This document shows positions 7,618-16,169 of a stretch of 64,000 nucleotides of DNA, piece by piece (the first letter of the stretch is position 1; each line of letters opens with the position of its first letter). Source of the DNA: Thermoflexaceae bacterium (GTDB lineage: Bacteria > Chloroflexota > Dehalococcoidia > Tepidiformales > Tepidiformaceae); assembly GCA_015075555.1 (NCBI GenBank), contig JABTUD010000002.1:1178001-1242000 (forward strand), in the 5' to 3' direction. The notes under the pieces were generated by a model. The model did not search any database. It had not been told where the DNA came from and saw only the letters and a program-made list of their open reading frames with translations. A program made the translations under genes and the position numbers.

Positions 7618-9788
7618 ACCTGCGTGGGAACTACAACTAGGGGCTTGTCGCCCTCTTTGGAACTTCGGAGCTGGGTGAGGAGAAACTCATTGTCCAGATT
7701 CAGGACGTAGTCGTAACCGCCCTCCCCATCCGGGATGACCCGGTAGGGCACGCGCTCGCTGAAGTCGGTCCCCGGGAATCGACCCCAATCTGCTTTGCGG
7801 ATCTCTTGCACATTCGGAGTCGCCAGTCGTGGAGCCTCACTGCGACCCTTTGGGCTCGGGCCCGTGGGGCCCTTGGGACCGTCCGGGTGCCCTCCGTCGC
7901 GAGTCGTTGCCTTCGTGACTCGGATCGTGAACTTGCTATCAAATGGTGGCCGACCGTGAGCCTCCCGGTCGGGATCGGTAACAGCCACGTTCACCTGCAC
8001 CTCATCGCCAACGGTTGAGTTGAGGGGCGGCTTGAAACGCAGCGAGAAGACGCCATTCCATGGGCGATAGTCGGCGTACGCCGAGGTTGGAGAGACTCGC
8101 AGTTCGCCTGGCGAGTCCGCACGTTCTAGGTAGCCGTTCTCCGCATCGGTCACAAACTCAACGTGGATCGAGCGATTGACGGGACAGTCTCGCGACAGCC
8201 CCCCGGCTGGATCCTTGGCAAGTCGGAAAAACGTTGGAAACCGCCGGCCTTCGAAGGGCTCCAGCTCGGTCGGCCCAACTTTCGTCGTGAGCTTGCCTCC
8301 GGGAAGCAGCAGGTTCTCCAATGTCGGGTCAGCCTTCAGAAGCTGCTGGAATGCGTCCTGCACGTCCTCGTTATCCGACAGCGCCTTCTCCACCGCCCTC
8401 GCCCGGCGAGAGGAGTTCAGTGCTCGAAGTCCGGGGTGTTCCTTCAGCTCCCTTTCGACGGCCTCCATCACAACGTCATAAGTCTCGTCTCTCCTTAGTC
8501 GGTCCCGGGACGCCATGAAGAAGTCATTCCTGACCCGGGGCTCCATACTCGTACAGTCGACGGAAACGAGTAGGTATCCGTTCAGGTACTCGAACTGCAG
8601 GCGGCGCGAAACGAAGTCCGCGGGTGCCTCGCCGTGCACCTGGCCGTTGAGGCTGAAGTAGAGACCATGGGGCACTCGACGCCGGTCGACCTCCGGGCGA
8701 AATACGGCTATCGAGTACGCGAGTTCACCAATTCCGTCCAGCGCCAGGCGCCCGGGCGCCGGGAAGTTGGGCTCGACCCGTCTGTCTTCCTCTTCCTGCC
8801 TACCTTCGATGCCAGCCCAGACGCCGGCGAGTGTCGTTTCGTAGAAGTTCGCACGGAAGTCGCGGGTTTCGACGATTCGAACAGGCAGGCTAGGCGAATG
8901 CAGGTATTTCTCGAGCTCGAATCGCGCTTCAGTGGTCGCGAGGCTCTTGGCTCGCCACCGGTAGTTGTAGAGCTTCACCACGGTGCCGTGTTTCATGGGT
9001 CGCTCGTAGCGGGTCCCGGGCTCGTTTTTTCTAGACCTCCCGGGGAGGACATCGAGCGACTCGGCTCTAAACCTGGGAACCAGTCCACCAGGCGCCAAAT
9101 AGACAAACAGCGAGTTCCGCCGGGCGTCGCCGGCCGGTGGTTCAAAGCGCCGAATAACGGTGAATCCCCAATCCATACGGCTCTCGTCGCCGTCTGCCAC
9201 AGCCAGCGGGTGACGCTTCGAGACGATTAGCTGGTAGTTCTCATGTCCACAGAAGGGCAAGACCCCCGTGCCGCCCGAGTTGAACTTTCCCTGAACAAAC
9301 GGAATCCGCAACTTGTTGGAGCGCACGAGGGAGAGAAAGGTCTCTGGGAACTTGTCAGGCGTCTGGCCTTCGCCGTCGTCCACGATTAGGTAGTTCGGTG
9401 AACCTCTCTCTCCCGTCGCGACGAGTTGGACATGCTCCGCCAACGCTCCGAGCTGTTTGCCGAGCGTCCCAAGGCGTCCGCCCTCGACCCCGAAGAATCG
9501 TTCAACCGCCTCGGACATGGAACCTGGCGCGGCCCTAGACTCGGGATCCAGGTTCTTCTCGTAACACGCGGCCATTAGAACGGCGTCAATCCCATTGATG
9601 AGCTTCTCCACGAGCGCGCCGCCCGCGTCTGAATGTTGCACGCCGACGATCGAGAAATTGTTCTCAATGGCTCCAAGCGGGACCCAGTCATCTTCACTCA
9701 GCAGATCGTGCTGACTTAGGATCCGAGTCACTTCGCCTTCCGCTTCTGCCATGAGAAGTTCACGACAGATGGTTGCCCAGTTCTTCAT
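7602..9788 (-). pseudogene. GHKL (Hsp90/MutL/MORC-like) ATPase, C-terminus truncated by IS481
   Basis: From ATG 9786-9788 (MKNWATICRE; GAGGG ribosome site) the protein has a GHKL ATPase domain: N-box E61-K-L-I-N65 in ALVEKLINGIDAVL, ADP-lid motif D137-D-G-E-G-Q, and a glycine-rich lid GKFNSGGTGV at 168-177. About 500 further residues resemble an S5-like transducer plus beta domains. The stop TAG at 7602 is supplied by the IS end; the intact gene would encode about 796 residues with its end at 6351. MutL/MORC-type GHKL ATPases have been described next to methylases in restriction-modification-like systems (Iyer, Abhiman and Aravind), which fits this locus. It may still be partly functional. 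Confidence 0.8.
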
Positions 9789-9805
9789 TTCGGCGCCCTC
9801 GCTCC

Positions 9806-10024
9806 CTATTCCAACTTGAATTGCTTGCGCTGCTGGCTCTGGAACTTTGCCTTCGCCACCTTTAGCTCCTGCTCGATCGCCGCGAACATTTTCCTTATGT
9901 CGTCCTCGGTGTAGTCGTACGCGTAAGGGTTGGCGCAGTTCGAGAGCACGCGGATCTTGTCCATCACGGCGTTCGTCCGCTTCGTCGCAAGCCTGAGGAA
10001 TGCATCGCGCTTGGTTTCGGGCAC
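9806..10024 (-). CDS. Small helical protein, first gene of the GHKL ATPase operon
   Basis: A 72-residue charged helical protein (MPETKRDAFLRLATKRTNAV, then an N-P-Y-A-Y-D-Y-T-E-D-D-I-R-K-M-F motif and a Lys/Gln-rich tail). It ends 17 nt before the ATPase start, so the two are surely co-transcribed. Small proteins with an R-L-x-N-x-x-N-xx-Y-x-Y motif are, from memory, common near restriction-like operons, but I know no assigned function. It could be a partner, an inhibitor or a DNA-binding regulator of the ATPase. Confidence 0.7.
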   Translation of the reverse strand: MPETKRDAFLRLATKRTNAVMDKIRVLSNCANPYAYDYTEDDIRKMFAAIEQELKVAKAKFQSQQRKQFKLE

Positions 10025-10073
10025 AACGGTACGTCCTGCGAGAGCTTTGGTTCAAAGGATGCTCTACCATTTG

Positions 10074-10090
10074 AAGGGTTGTCAACCCTT
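10074..10090. promoter_or_regulatory. Perfect palindrome upstream of the GHKL operon
   Basis: AAGGGTTGTCAACCCTT has perfect 8-bp arms around one central base, 50 bp before the start of the 72-aa gene. On the minus strand it contains TTGACA, an ideal -35 hexamer. A looser inverted repeat, TTCAAA-N13-TTTGAA (10051-10075), lies just downstream in the transcript direction. This looks like an operator covering the promoter of the defence-like operon. The regulator is unknown; the HTH gene at 4.8 kb is one candidate. Confidence 0.5.
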
Positions 10091-10239
10091 TGGCAATGCA
10101 GGAACGGGCGCCTCGCAGACCAGCGTCCGAATTGCAGCACAGTGACGGAACAGCTCAGTCTCGGGAGTGTCGAAGCCGATGCTAACCGGGCGGCAACTCG
10201 CTTCGGTCTCGCTCGGGATGCGCTCGTGTTCGCGCCCCC

Positions 10240-11085
10240 CTACACCTGGCTATACCCCGAACCCTTTCGCTCTACCCCGGTGCCTTTGCCGTTGGTGATC
10301 CAGCCGAACTCCTGGAGGATCTCCTGGCTGTAGGTGACGCGGCCGGCGACTTTCTCTTTGGGTTCGGTGGCGAGGAGGAGGGCGGCCTTCGCCATGAGCT
10401 CGGGGGGCTCGCCGCGGGGGTCGTCCATGCCGGTCACCAGGTGGTGGAAGACGGTGCCGGGGGTGGGAACGACCTGCGAGGGGGAGACGCAGGTGACGTT
10501 GACGCCTTCGCCATAGACCTCGGCGGCGAGGCCCTGCGTGAAGCGTTCGAGGGCGGCCTTCTCGGCGCCGTAGAGGGTGCCGCCGCGCATCACCGGGCCG
10601 CTGTAGGGGCCGCGGCCGGGGCCGATGGCGGCGCCGCTGGAGATGTTGACGATGGAGCCGGCGCCCTTCGCGATCATGTCCGGGAGCACGAGCTGGCTCA
10701 GGTAGAAGGGGGCGTGGAAGTTGACGGCAATGGAGCGGTGCCACTTGTTGACGGGAAAGTCCTTGATGGGGATGAAGTAGGTGAGGGCGGCGTTGTTCAC
10801 GAGCACGTCGACGGGGCCGTACTTCGCGCGGGTCTCCTCAACGAGCTTCACGCACTGGTCGTAGTCGGAGATGTCGACGGCGACGGCGTGCGCTTCGCCG
10901 CCCTGCTCGCGGATGCCGTTGACGGTGTGTTCGAGCGAGCCTTCGAGGGGGTGGTCGCCTTCGCGCAGGGTGCGGGCGGCGCAGACGACTTTGCCACCTT
11001 CGGCGGCGAACACTTCGGCGATGGTCTTGCCGATGCCGCGGCTGGCGCCGGTGATGATGCAGACTTTGCCATCGAGCTTGCCCAT
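10240..11085 (-). CDS. SDR-family oxidoreductase
   Basis: A 281-residue Rossmann protein with cofactor motif TGASRGIG (about residues 13-20), NNAA, an S-S-G active-site serine region and Y-G-A-E-K, so the catalytic Ser-Tyr-Lys set is kept. The arginine after the glycine motif and the A-A-R segment after strand 2 favour NADP(H). At 281 residues it is longer than a minimal SDR because of a C-terminal extension. Start ATG 11083-11085 is preceded by AAGGGGATC. No neighbour indicates the substrate; fatty-acyl or steroid-like compounds would fit the other genes in this window. Confidence 0.88.
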   Translation of the reverse strand: MGKLDGKVCIITGASRGIGKTIAEVFAAEGGKVVCAARTLREGDHPLEGSLEHTVNGIREQGGEAHAVAVDISDYDQCVKLVEETRAKYGPVDVLVNNAALTYFIPIKDFPVNKWHRSIAVNFHAPFYLSQLVLPDMIAKGAGSIVNISSGAAIGPGRGPYSGPVMRGGTLYGAEKAALERFTQGLAAEVYGEGVNVTCVSPSQVVPTPGTVFHHLVTGMDDPRGEPPELMAKAALLLATEPKEKVAGRVTYSQEILQEFGWITNGKGTGVERKGSGYSQV

Positions 11086-11174
11086 GGAGATCCCCTTAAC
11101 GTGAAGGTGAGAGTGGCGCGATTCTACACCAACGCGGGCGCGGTGGCAGGCTACGGCGGCCCCCGCTTTCGGCT

Positions 11175-11906
11175 ATGATGCGGGGCATGGCCACCGGCCG
11201 TGCCACAGCGATGCCCGTGGGGCGACCGCGCCTGCGCATAGCGACGCGGTCGGGGACGGTGCGCCTTGTGGCGGAGGAGCGGGCGGACTTCGTGTTCGAG
11301 ACGCGCAAGGCGTGGATAGTGGGCGTGCACGTGGGCGAAGACGGGGTGGTGTGGCCGGAGCTGGACAAGGATTCACGGTCGCTGGAGGTGCGCTGCCCGC
11401 GGGGGACGAGCGTGGTGGTGGGGGCGGAATCGGCGAGCGTGGAATTCGATGGCGAATTCGGGCACGTCAGCGTGTCGACCGGAAGCGGTTCGATTCGCCT
11501 TGACCGGGCGGAGAGCGCGGACCTGCGGAGCCGGTCGGGGGGCATCCACGTGGAGGGCTGCGGCGAACGGTGCCGGGTGAGCACGCAGAGCGGCAAGGCG
11601 GTGATCGGGGCGGCGGGCGCGACCGAGGTGGACACGGTTTCGGGCTCGATCGTGCTTGCAGGGGCGGCCGGTGGCGTGCGCGCGCGGTCGGCGAGCGGGA
11701 GCGTGGAGGTTCGCACAACGGGGAAGCACGATGTGGCGGTGGAGACGCTCTCGGGGAAGGTGCTGGTAAGGGTGCCGTGCGAGGTGAAGCCGGCCCCGGC
11801 GCTGAAGAGCCTTTCAGGGAAGCGTGTGTTCGGCTGCGAAGAGGGGTCTGACTGCTGCGTCGCCGTGCGGACGATGAGCGGGTCGATAGAGGTGGTCCCG
11901 GACTGA
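11175..11906 (+). CDS. DUF4097-like beta-repeat protein, coupled to a cyclase
   Basis: A 243-residue protein consisting of repeated short beta strands with the recurring pattern S-G-S-I-x-L/V (STGSGSIRL, TVSGSIVL, SASGSVEV, TMSGSIEVV). This is the signature of DUF4097-type beta-helical or adhesin-like domains. There is no signal peptide or TM helix, so it is cytoplasmic as annotated. In-frame ATGs at 11175, 11178 and 11187 are all possible starts. Its stop overlaps the start of the next gene (TGATG), so the two proteins are probably made together and may interact. Function is unknown. Confidence 0.65.
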   Translation: MMRGMATGRATAMPVGRPRLRIATRSGTVRLVAEERADFVFETRKAWIVGVHVGEDGVVWPELDKDSRSLEVRCPRGTSVVVGAESASVEFDGEFGHVSVSTGSGSIRLDRAESADLRSRSGGIHVEGCGERCRVSTQSGKAVIGAAGATEVDTVSGSIVLAGAAGGVRARSASGSVEVRTTGKHDVAVETLSGKVLVRVPCEVKPAPALKSLSGKRVFGCEEGSDCCVAVRTMSGSIEVVPD

Positions 11907-12433
11907 TGTGCGCGCTGGCGCCCGCGGCAGAGACGGTGACGGGCGCCACCATGTTCACGGACATCGTGGGCTTCACTGAGTACACGGCGCTGCGCGGGGA
12001 CGACGAAGCGCTGCGCCTGCTCGCCCTGGAAGAGGGGATCGTGCGGGAGGAGCTGCCCGCGGGGGCGAGGGTGGTGAAGGAGCTTGGGGACGGGCAGTTG
12101 CTCTGGTTCGCCGATGCCTGCGATGCGGTGGCGACGGGCGTGCGGCTGCAACGGCGGTTCGAGGAGGTTTCGGAGGGGCTCGATGCGCCGCTCTGGGTGC
12201 GGATCGGGGTGCATTACGGGCGGCAGACGGTGAGGCGGGGGGACGTGCTCGGGCACGACGTGAACGTGGCCTCGCGGGTGCTGGGGATTGCCGGCCCGGG
12301 CGAGGTCGTGGTCTCGGAGGCGACGGTGGCAGCGGTGGGGCCGCGGTTGCCGGCAGTGTGTTTCGAAGAGATTGGCCCCGTATTCATGAAGGGCCTGCCC
12401 GAGGCGGTGCGGCTGTTCCGGGCGAGCGATTAG
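11906..12433 (+). CDS. Class III adenylate/guanylate cyclase, single catalytic domain
   Basis: A 175-residue stand-alone cyclase. Metal ligands D19 (FTDIVGFT) and D62 (KELGDG), Lys58, and the transition-state pair N120 and R124 (HDVNVASR) are all present, so it should be active as a homodimer making cAMP (or cGMP) from the NTP. There is no membrane or sensory domain. Regulation may come from the translationally coupled DUF4097-like protein. The gene overlaps the 3' end of the convergent ABC ATPase gene by 4 bp. Confidence 0.88.
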   Translation: MCALAPAAETVTGATMFTDIVGFTEYTALRGDDEALRLLALEEGIVREELPAGARVVKELGDGQLLWFADACDAVATGVRLQRRFEEVSEGLDAPLWVRIGVHYGRQTVRRGDVLGHDVNVASRVLGIAGPGEVVVSEATVAAVGPRLPAVCFEEIGPVFMKGLPEAVRLFRASD

Positions 12434-13428
12434 GGCGCACCCTCCTGCCAGTGCCAGACTGTGTTGTAGCAGGCGACGCTGTGAGCGGGGTCGCCATCCG
12501 CGGAGGCGAGCGGCGGGGGCGGCCCGGCGCGGCAGCGGTTCACGACCTTGGTGCAGCGGGGCGCGAAGGGGCAATGTGGGGAAGGCTCGGCGAGTGTGGG
12601 CGACTGGCCGGGGATAGCGCGCAGGGGGCCGCGTTCGCCGTCGAGCCGGGGGGTCGCGGCGAGCAGCGCGGCGGTATAGGGGTGGAGCGGCGTAGCCATG
12701 ACCTGTTCGGCCGGGCCCTGCTCGACGATGCTGCCGGCGTAGATGACGGCGACGTCATCGGCCATGTGGGCGACGACGCCGAAGTCGTGGGTGATGAGGA
12801 GGATGGCGGTGCCGCGCTCGGTACGCATCTCGTCCATCTGGCGGAGGATCTGCGCCTGGACGGTGACATCGAGCGAGCTGGTGGGCTCGTCGGCGATGAG
12901 GATGGCAGGGTTGAGGGCGGTGGCCATGGCAATCATGACCCGCTGGCACATGCCGCCGGAAAGCTGGAACGGGTAGGCGCGGGCGACGCGGGAGGGCTCG
13001 GCAAGGCCCACGCGGTGGAGGAGGTCGAGGGCGGCCTGGCGGGCCTGCTTCCTGTCCATCCGGACATGGCTGCGCAGGGTCTCTGCGACCTGGTCGCCGA
13101 TGGAAAGGACGGGGTTCAGGCCGGCAACGGGGTCCTGGAAGATGATGGCAGCGCGACGGCCACGCACCTGGCGGAGGTCGTGGTCACTGGCCTGCAGGAG
13201 GTCACGGCCTTCGAAGAGGACCTGGCCCGAGAGAACCTCGCCCTGTGCGGGAAGGAGGCGGAGAAGCGCGAGGGCGGCCGTGGTCTTGCCAGAGCCTGAT
13301 TCGCCCACCAGTGCGAGCACCTGCCCGGGGCGGAGGTCGAAGGAGAGGCCCTGCAGGGCGTGGACGGCCTCGTCCTTGCCCCGGTAGCGAACGCTGAGAT
13401 CACGGACACTGAGGGCGGGCGGCGCCAT
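12430..13428 (-). CDS. Oligopeptide/dipeptide ABC transporter ATP-binding protein (DppD/OppD-like)
   Basis: A 332-residue ATPase with Walker A GESGSGKT (about 41-48), signature LSGGMCQR, Walker B ILIADEP and switch His in ITHDF. The C-terminus is the oligo_HPY extension with the cysteine pattern C-P-F-A-P-R-C...C typical of peptide/nickel importer ATPases. No permease or binding protein is adjacent; a matching set without an ATPase lies at 47.5-51.4 kb, so this subunit may serve that importer or another one elsewhere. It is the only ABC gene at this site. Confidence 0.9.
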   Translation of the reverse strand: MAPPALSVRDLSVRYRGKDEAVHALQGLSFDLRPGQVLALVGESGSGKTTAALALLRLLPAQGEVLSGQVLFEGRDLLQASDHDLRQVRGRRAAIIFQDPVAGLNPVLSIGDQVAETLRSHVRMDRKQARQAALDLLHRVGLAEPSRVARAYPFQLSGGMCQRVMIAMATALNPAILIADEPTSSLDVTVQAQILRQMDEMRTERGTAILLITHDFGVVAHMADDVAVIYAGSIVEQGPAEQVMATPLHPYTAALLAATPRLDGERGPLRAIPGQSPTLAEPSPHCPFAPRCTKVVNRCRAGPPPPLASADGDPAHSVACYNTVWHWQEGAP

Positions 13429-13479
13429 GTAACAACGATACGTGGTGGCGGCGCGGGGTGGGCGGTGATGTGCGGACGC

Positions 13480-14118
13480 TCAGTCGCTGGGGCGGATTGA
13501 GGTGATGAACCTGCCCTGGACTTCGACGTTGTCGGGGGTAGTGTAGATGGGGGCCATGGCGCTGTTGGCGGGCTGGAGGCGGACGCGCTCGCCCTCGTGG
13601 TAGAGGCGCTTCAGAGTAACCTCGGCCCTGTCCTTGAGCCAGACGGCGACCTTTTCGCCGTCGCGGGCGGTCTGGGCAGGCTCGAGGAAGACGATGTCGC
13701 CATCGTCGATGAGGTCTTCGATCATGGACTTGCCCTTGACGCGGAGGGCGAAGACGTTGCGGCGGCCGCGCACCATGTCTTCGGTGACGGTCACGGTGTC
13801 GCTGACGTCGGCGGCCCAGCGGTCGCTGGTGGGGACAGGGATGGGCTGGCCGGCGGCGATGGCGCCGAGGACGGGGACATCGATAACACGGGGGCGCCTG
13901 CCGCGTGCGCCGAGGATCTCGATTCCGCGCGAGACCTCGCGGTCGCGGCGGATGAAGCCCTTCTCTTCGAGCTTGCGGAGGTTGTAGTCCACGACGGAGG
14001 TGCTGCTGATGGAGCAGCCATCCTGGATGTCGCGGATGCTCGGCGGGTAGTCCTTGTCCTCGACGAAGTCCTGCAGGAACTGCAGGATCTGGGACTGCTT
14101 TTCGGAGAGCTCCTTCAT
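13480..14118 (-). CDS. lexA: LexA repressor (SOS regulator, self-cleaving)
   Basis: A 212-residue LexA. The N-terminal winged HTH (residues 1-65, YPPSIRDIQDGCSISSTSVV) binds SOS boxes. The Ala89-Gly90 cleavage site lies in GAIAAGQP. The C-terminal S24 peptidase domain has Ser131 (KGKSMIEDLI) and Lys156 (DGEKVAVW) as the catalytic dyad. RecA filaments trigger self-cleavage and derepression. The upstream region carries a perfect SOS box at 14132-14145, so lexA is autoregulated as expected. Gram-positive-type box and HTH sequence agree with Chloroflexota. Confidence 0.96.
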   Translation of the reverse strand: MKELSEKQSQILQFLQDFVEDKDYPPSIRDIQDGCSISSTSVVDYNLRKLEEKGFIRRDREVSRGIEILGARGRRPRVIDVPVLGAIAAGQPIPVPTSDRWAADVSDTVTVTEDMVRGRRNVFALRVKGKSMIEDLIDDGDIVFLEPAQTARDGEKVAVWLKDRAEVTLKRLYHEGERVRLQPANSAMAPIYTTPDNVEVQGRFITSIRPSD

Positions 14119-14131
14119 GTCGTGGCCCCTG

Positions 14132-14145
14132 CGAACGGATGTTCG
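14132..14145 (-). promoter_or_regulatory. SOS (LexA) box upstream of lexA
   Basis: CGAACGGATGTTCG is a perfect match to the CGAAC-N4-GTTCG consensus known from Gram-positive-type LexA. It lies just after the predicted -10 element, around the transcription start, so bound LexA would block its own transcription. A second, weaker site (GGAACAAACATTCG, two mismatches) lies at 14189-14202, upstream of the -35. Confidence 0.9.
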
Positions 14146-14150
14146 CCGTC

Positions 14151-14180
14151 AATTTACAGAGGGCGGCTGCTTATCGTCAA
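14151..14180 (-). promoter_or_regulatory. lexA promoter (-35 TTGACG, -10 TAAATT)
   Basis: On the minus strand TTGACG (14180-14175) is followed after 18 nt by TAAATT (14156-14151), a good sigma-70-type promoter. It lies between the two LexA sites and 33 nt upstream of the lexA ATG. Confidence 0.7.
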
Positions 14181-14288
14181 GGCTGTTCGGAACAAACATT
14201 CGGCGCATGCGTTCGCATGGAGAGGCGGTTGCGGTGCGGGGGCGCCCGCCTGCACGATGGATCGGAAACTTTCACGGGGTGAACGCTC

Positions 14289-14990
14289 GTGGCCACACCG
14301 GAAGAAGCACAGGTCGCTCTTGTCATCGCCGCGCACCCCGACGATGGCGATTTCGGCTGCGCTGGCTACGCCGCCCAGCTTGCGGCGCAGGGCTGGGAGA
14401 TCCACTTCCTGGTCTGCACGAACGGTGCGAAGGGGACGTCGGACCGCAACATGACGCGGGAGCGGCTCATTGCCCTGCGCCGCGATGAGCAGCGCGAAGC
14501 CTGCCGCCGCATGGGGGTGTCAGACGTGCACTTCCTTGACAACGAGGATGGCGAGCTTGTCTACGACCGGCGCCTGCTCGAACAGCTGGTGCGCTACATC
14601 CGCATGCTGCGGCCGCACACCGTGTTCACCCACGACCCAACAGACATCATTGTGCGGGACAGCTTCATCAACCACCCGGACCACCGGGCGACGGGGACGG
14701 CGTCGCTCGACGCAATCTATCCGACGGCGCGGGACCACCTGAACTTCCCCGAGCACCTGGCCGAGGGGCTTGAGCCGCACAGGGTGCGCGAAGTGCTGCT
14801 CTGGGGTTCGAACCAGCCGAACTTCGATGTCGATATCTCGACGGGCGTGGACCGGAAGATCCACGCGCTGACGGCCCACGTGACCCAGTTCGGCGACCGG
14901 GAGGACTTCATCACCTTCGTGCGCGAGCGCTGGAAGGCGGAGGATGGGCGGTACCTTGAACAGTTTCGACGGATTGTGCTGCAGTTCTGA
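14289..14990 (+). CDS. PIG-L family zinc deacetylase
   Basis: A 233-residue protein with the hallmark zinc motif A-H-P-D-D-G-D (about 14-20, His and Asp ligands) and the second site H-P-D-H-R at about 126-130. This is the LmbE/GlcNAc-PI de-N-acetylase fold, which removes acetyl groups from N-acetylglucosamine conjugates such as mycothiol or bacillithiol precursors, or from antibiotic intermediates. The GTG start at 14289 is the only reasonable one; the gene diverges from lexA with about 150 bp between. No thiol biosynthesis partners are adjacent, so substrate is open. Confidence 0.88.
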   Translation: MATPEEAQVALVIAAHPDDGDFGCAGYAAQLAAQGWEIHFLVCTNGAKGTSDRNMTRERLIALRRDEQREACRRMGVSDVHFLDNEDGELVYDRRLLEQLVRYIRMLRPHTVFTHDPTDIIVRDSFINHPDHRATGTASLDAIYPTARDHLNFPEHLAEGLEPHRVREVLLWGSNQPNFDVDISTGVDRKIHALTAHVTQFGDREDFITFVRERWKAEDGRYLEQFRRIVLQF

Positions 14991-15056
14991 GCGCCGCCCC
15001 TCGCCAGCCGAAGGGGGGTGGCGACCATCTAACCAGATGCCGGCGTTGGTCCCGGG

Positions 15057-16067
15057 CTATTTCCACACCTCTTCCGCCACGCGCAGGAAGTTGCCGTTGC
15101 AGATGCGTTCGAGGCTCGTTTCCGAGTAGCCGCGCGCCTTGAGGGCGCTGCAGACGAGCGGGAGGCCGGCAGCGTCCTTGATGGCGCCGGGGACATCCGT
15201 GCCGTCGAAGTCAGTGCCAAAGGCGACGTGCTCGTCCCCCACGAGGTTCAGAACATGGGCGAAGTGCTGAACGACGAGGTCCACGGGCGTGTCCGAATCG
15301 CGCTTCATATCAGGACGCAGGAACATGTTCGCGAAGTTGATGCCGATGGCGCCGCCCGTCTTCGCGATGGCGCGGATCTGCTCATCGTCGAGGTTGCGGA
15401 CGTGGGGGCTTATCGCCTTCACGCTTGAGTGCGAGGCGATGATCGGGTCGTGGGATTCGGCGACGAGGTCCCAGAAACCGGCCGGGTTGAGGTGGGAGAC
15501 GTCGAGGATGATGCCGAGCCGGTTGCACTCGGCGACGAGTCTGCGGCCCGGGGGCGTGAGGCCAGTGGCGGGGAGCGCGTCGCCGAAGGATACGCCGTGC
15601 GCGAAGATGGTGGAACGGCTCCAGGTGGGCGCCAGGCAGCGGAGGCCCGCTTCGTAGAAGACCCGCAGCTCCTTCAGGCTCCACGAGATGGGGTCTGCCC
15701 CTTCGAACATGAAAACCGAGGCGAAGGCGCTGGCGGCGAAGGCATCGCGGACCTCTGCAACCGTGCGGCAGACGCGGAAGCGGCCGTCCGAGCGGTCGGC
15801 GATGGTGAAGACATCGTCCATCTCGCGCATCGCGTAGCCAACGGCGTTCATTTCGGCGCGCTCATCTGTGAGGTAAATGGAGGTGAAGCAGCCTCCCAGC
15901 CCGCCGCGCAGCGCCCGCGGCAGGTCCACGTGTCCCTCCTCCGATTCCACGAGGAAGTCGCGCGGGGGTTTCGGCGGGAACCCTGGCGTGCGCATCCTGA
16001 CCTGCGTGATGAAGTCCTCGTGCCCATCGAAGATGGGCGGGAATTCGCGGTTCAATGTCCCGGTCAT
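15057..16067 (-). CDS. Membrane dipeptidase family (peptidase M19)
   Basis: A 336-residue M19 amidohydrolase: D-G-H-E-D-F near the N-terminus (metal His-x-Asp equivalent, here H-E-D), glutamate in FMFEGADP, L-D-V-S-H-L, I-A-S-H-S and GTDFDGTDVP near the C-terminus. The family cleaves dipeptides, including D-amino-acid and beta-lactam-like substrates, with two zinc ions. The ATG at 16065-16067 has a strong GGAGAGGGAG ribosome site and replaces longer open-frame starts. No signal peptide is present, so it is probably cytoplasmic. Confidence 0.9.
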   Translation of the reverse strand: MTGTLNREFPPIFDGHEDFITQVRMRTPGFPPKPPRDFLVESEEGHVDLPRALRGGLGGCFTSIYLTDERAEMNAVGYAMREMDDVFTIADRSDGRFRVCRTVAEVRDAFAASAFASVFMFEGADPISWSLKELRVFYEAGLRCLAPTWSRSTIFAHGVSFGDALPATGLTPPGRRLVAECNRLGIILDVSHLNPAGFWDLVAESHDPIIASHSSVKAISPHVRNLDDEQIRAIAKTGGAIGINFANMFLRPDMKRDSDTPVDLVVQHFAHVLNLVGDEHVAFGTDFDGTDVPGAIKDAAGLPLVCSALKARGYSETSLERICNGNFLRVAEEVWK

Positions 16068-16169
16068 GGCTCCCTCTCCGGCTGCTTCGCGGGAACCGTA
16101 TCGGCCCGCGAGCGGTGAAACAAGGCCCGCCCCCTTGCCAGCGTCCACCGGTTGTTGTCCCGTTACGGA

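Noticed and set aside
6549-7635. Target-site duplication flanking the IS481 element
   Set aside because: No 4-8 bp direct repeat matches at either end for any of the plausible terminal positions.
9789-10085. Upstream extension of the GHKL ATPase to 10085
   Set aside because: The extra 99 codons are Arg/Gln-rich with no conserved motif and overlap the better supported 72-aa gene; the ATG at 9788 has a ribosome site.
11096-12574. 492-codon open frame antisense to the DUF4097-like and cyclase genes
   Set aside because: Arg/Pro/Ser-rich shadow translation; the + strand genes have catalytic motifs and coupled starts.
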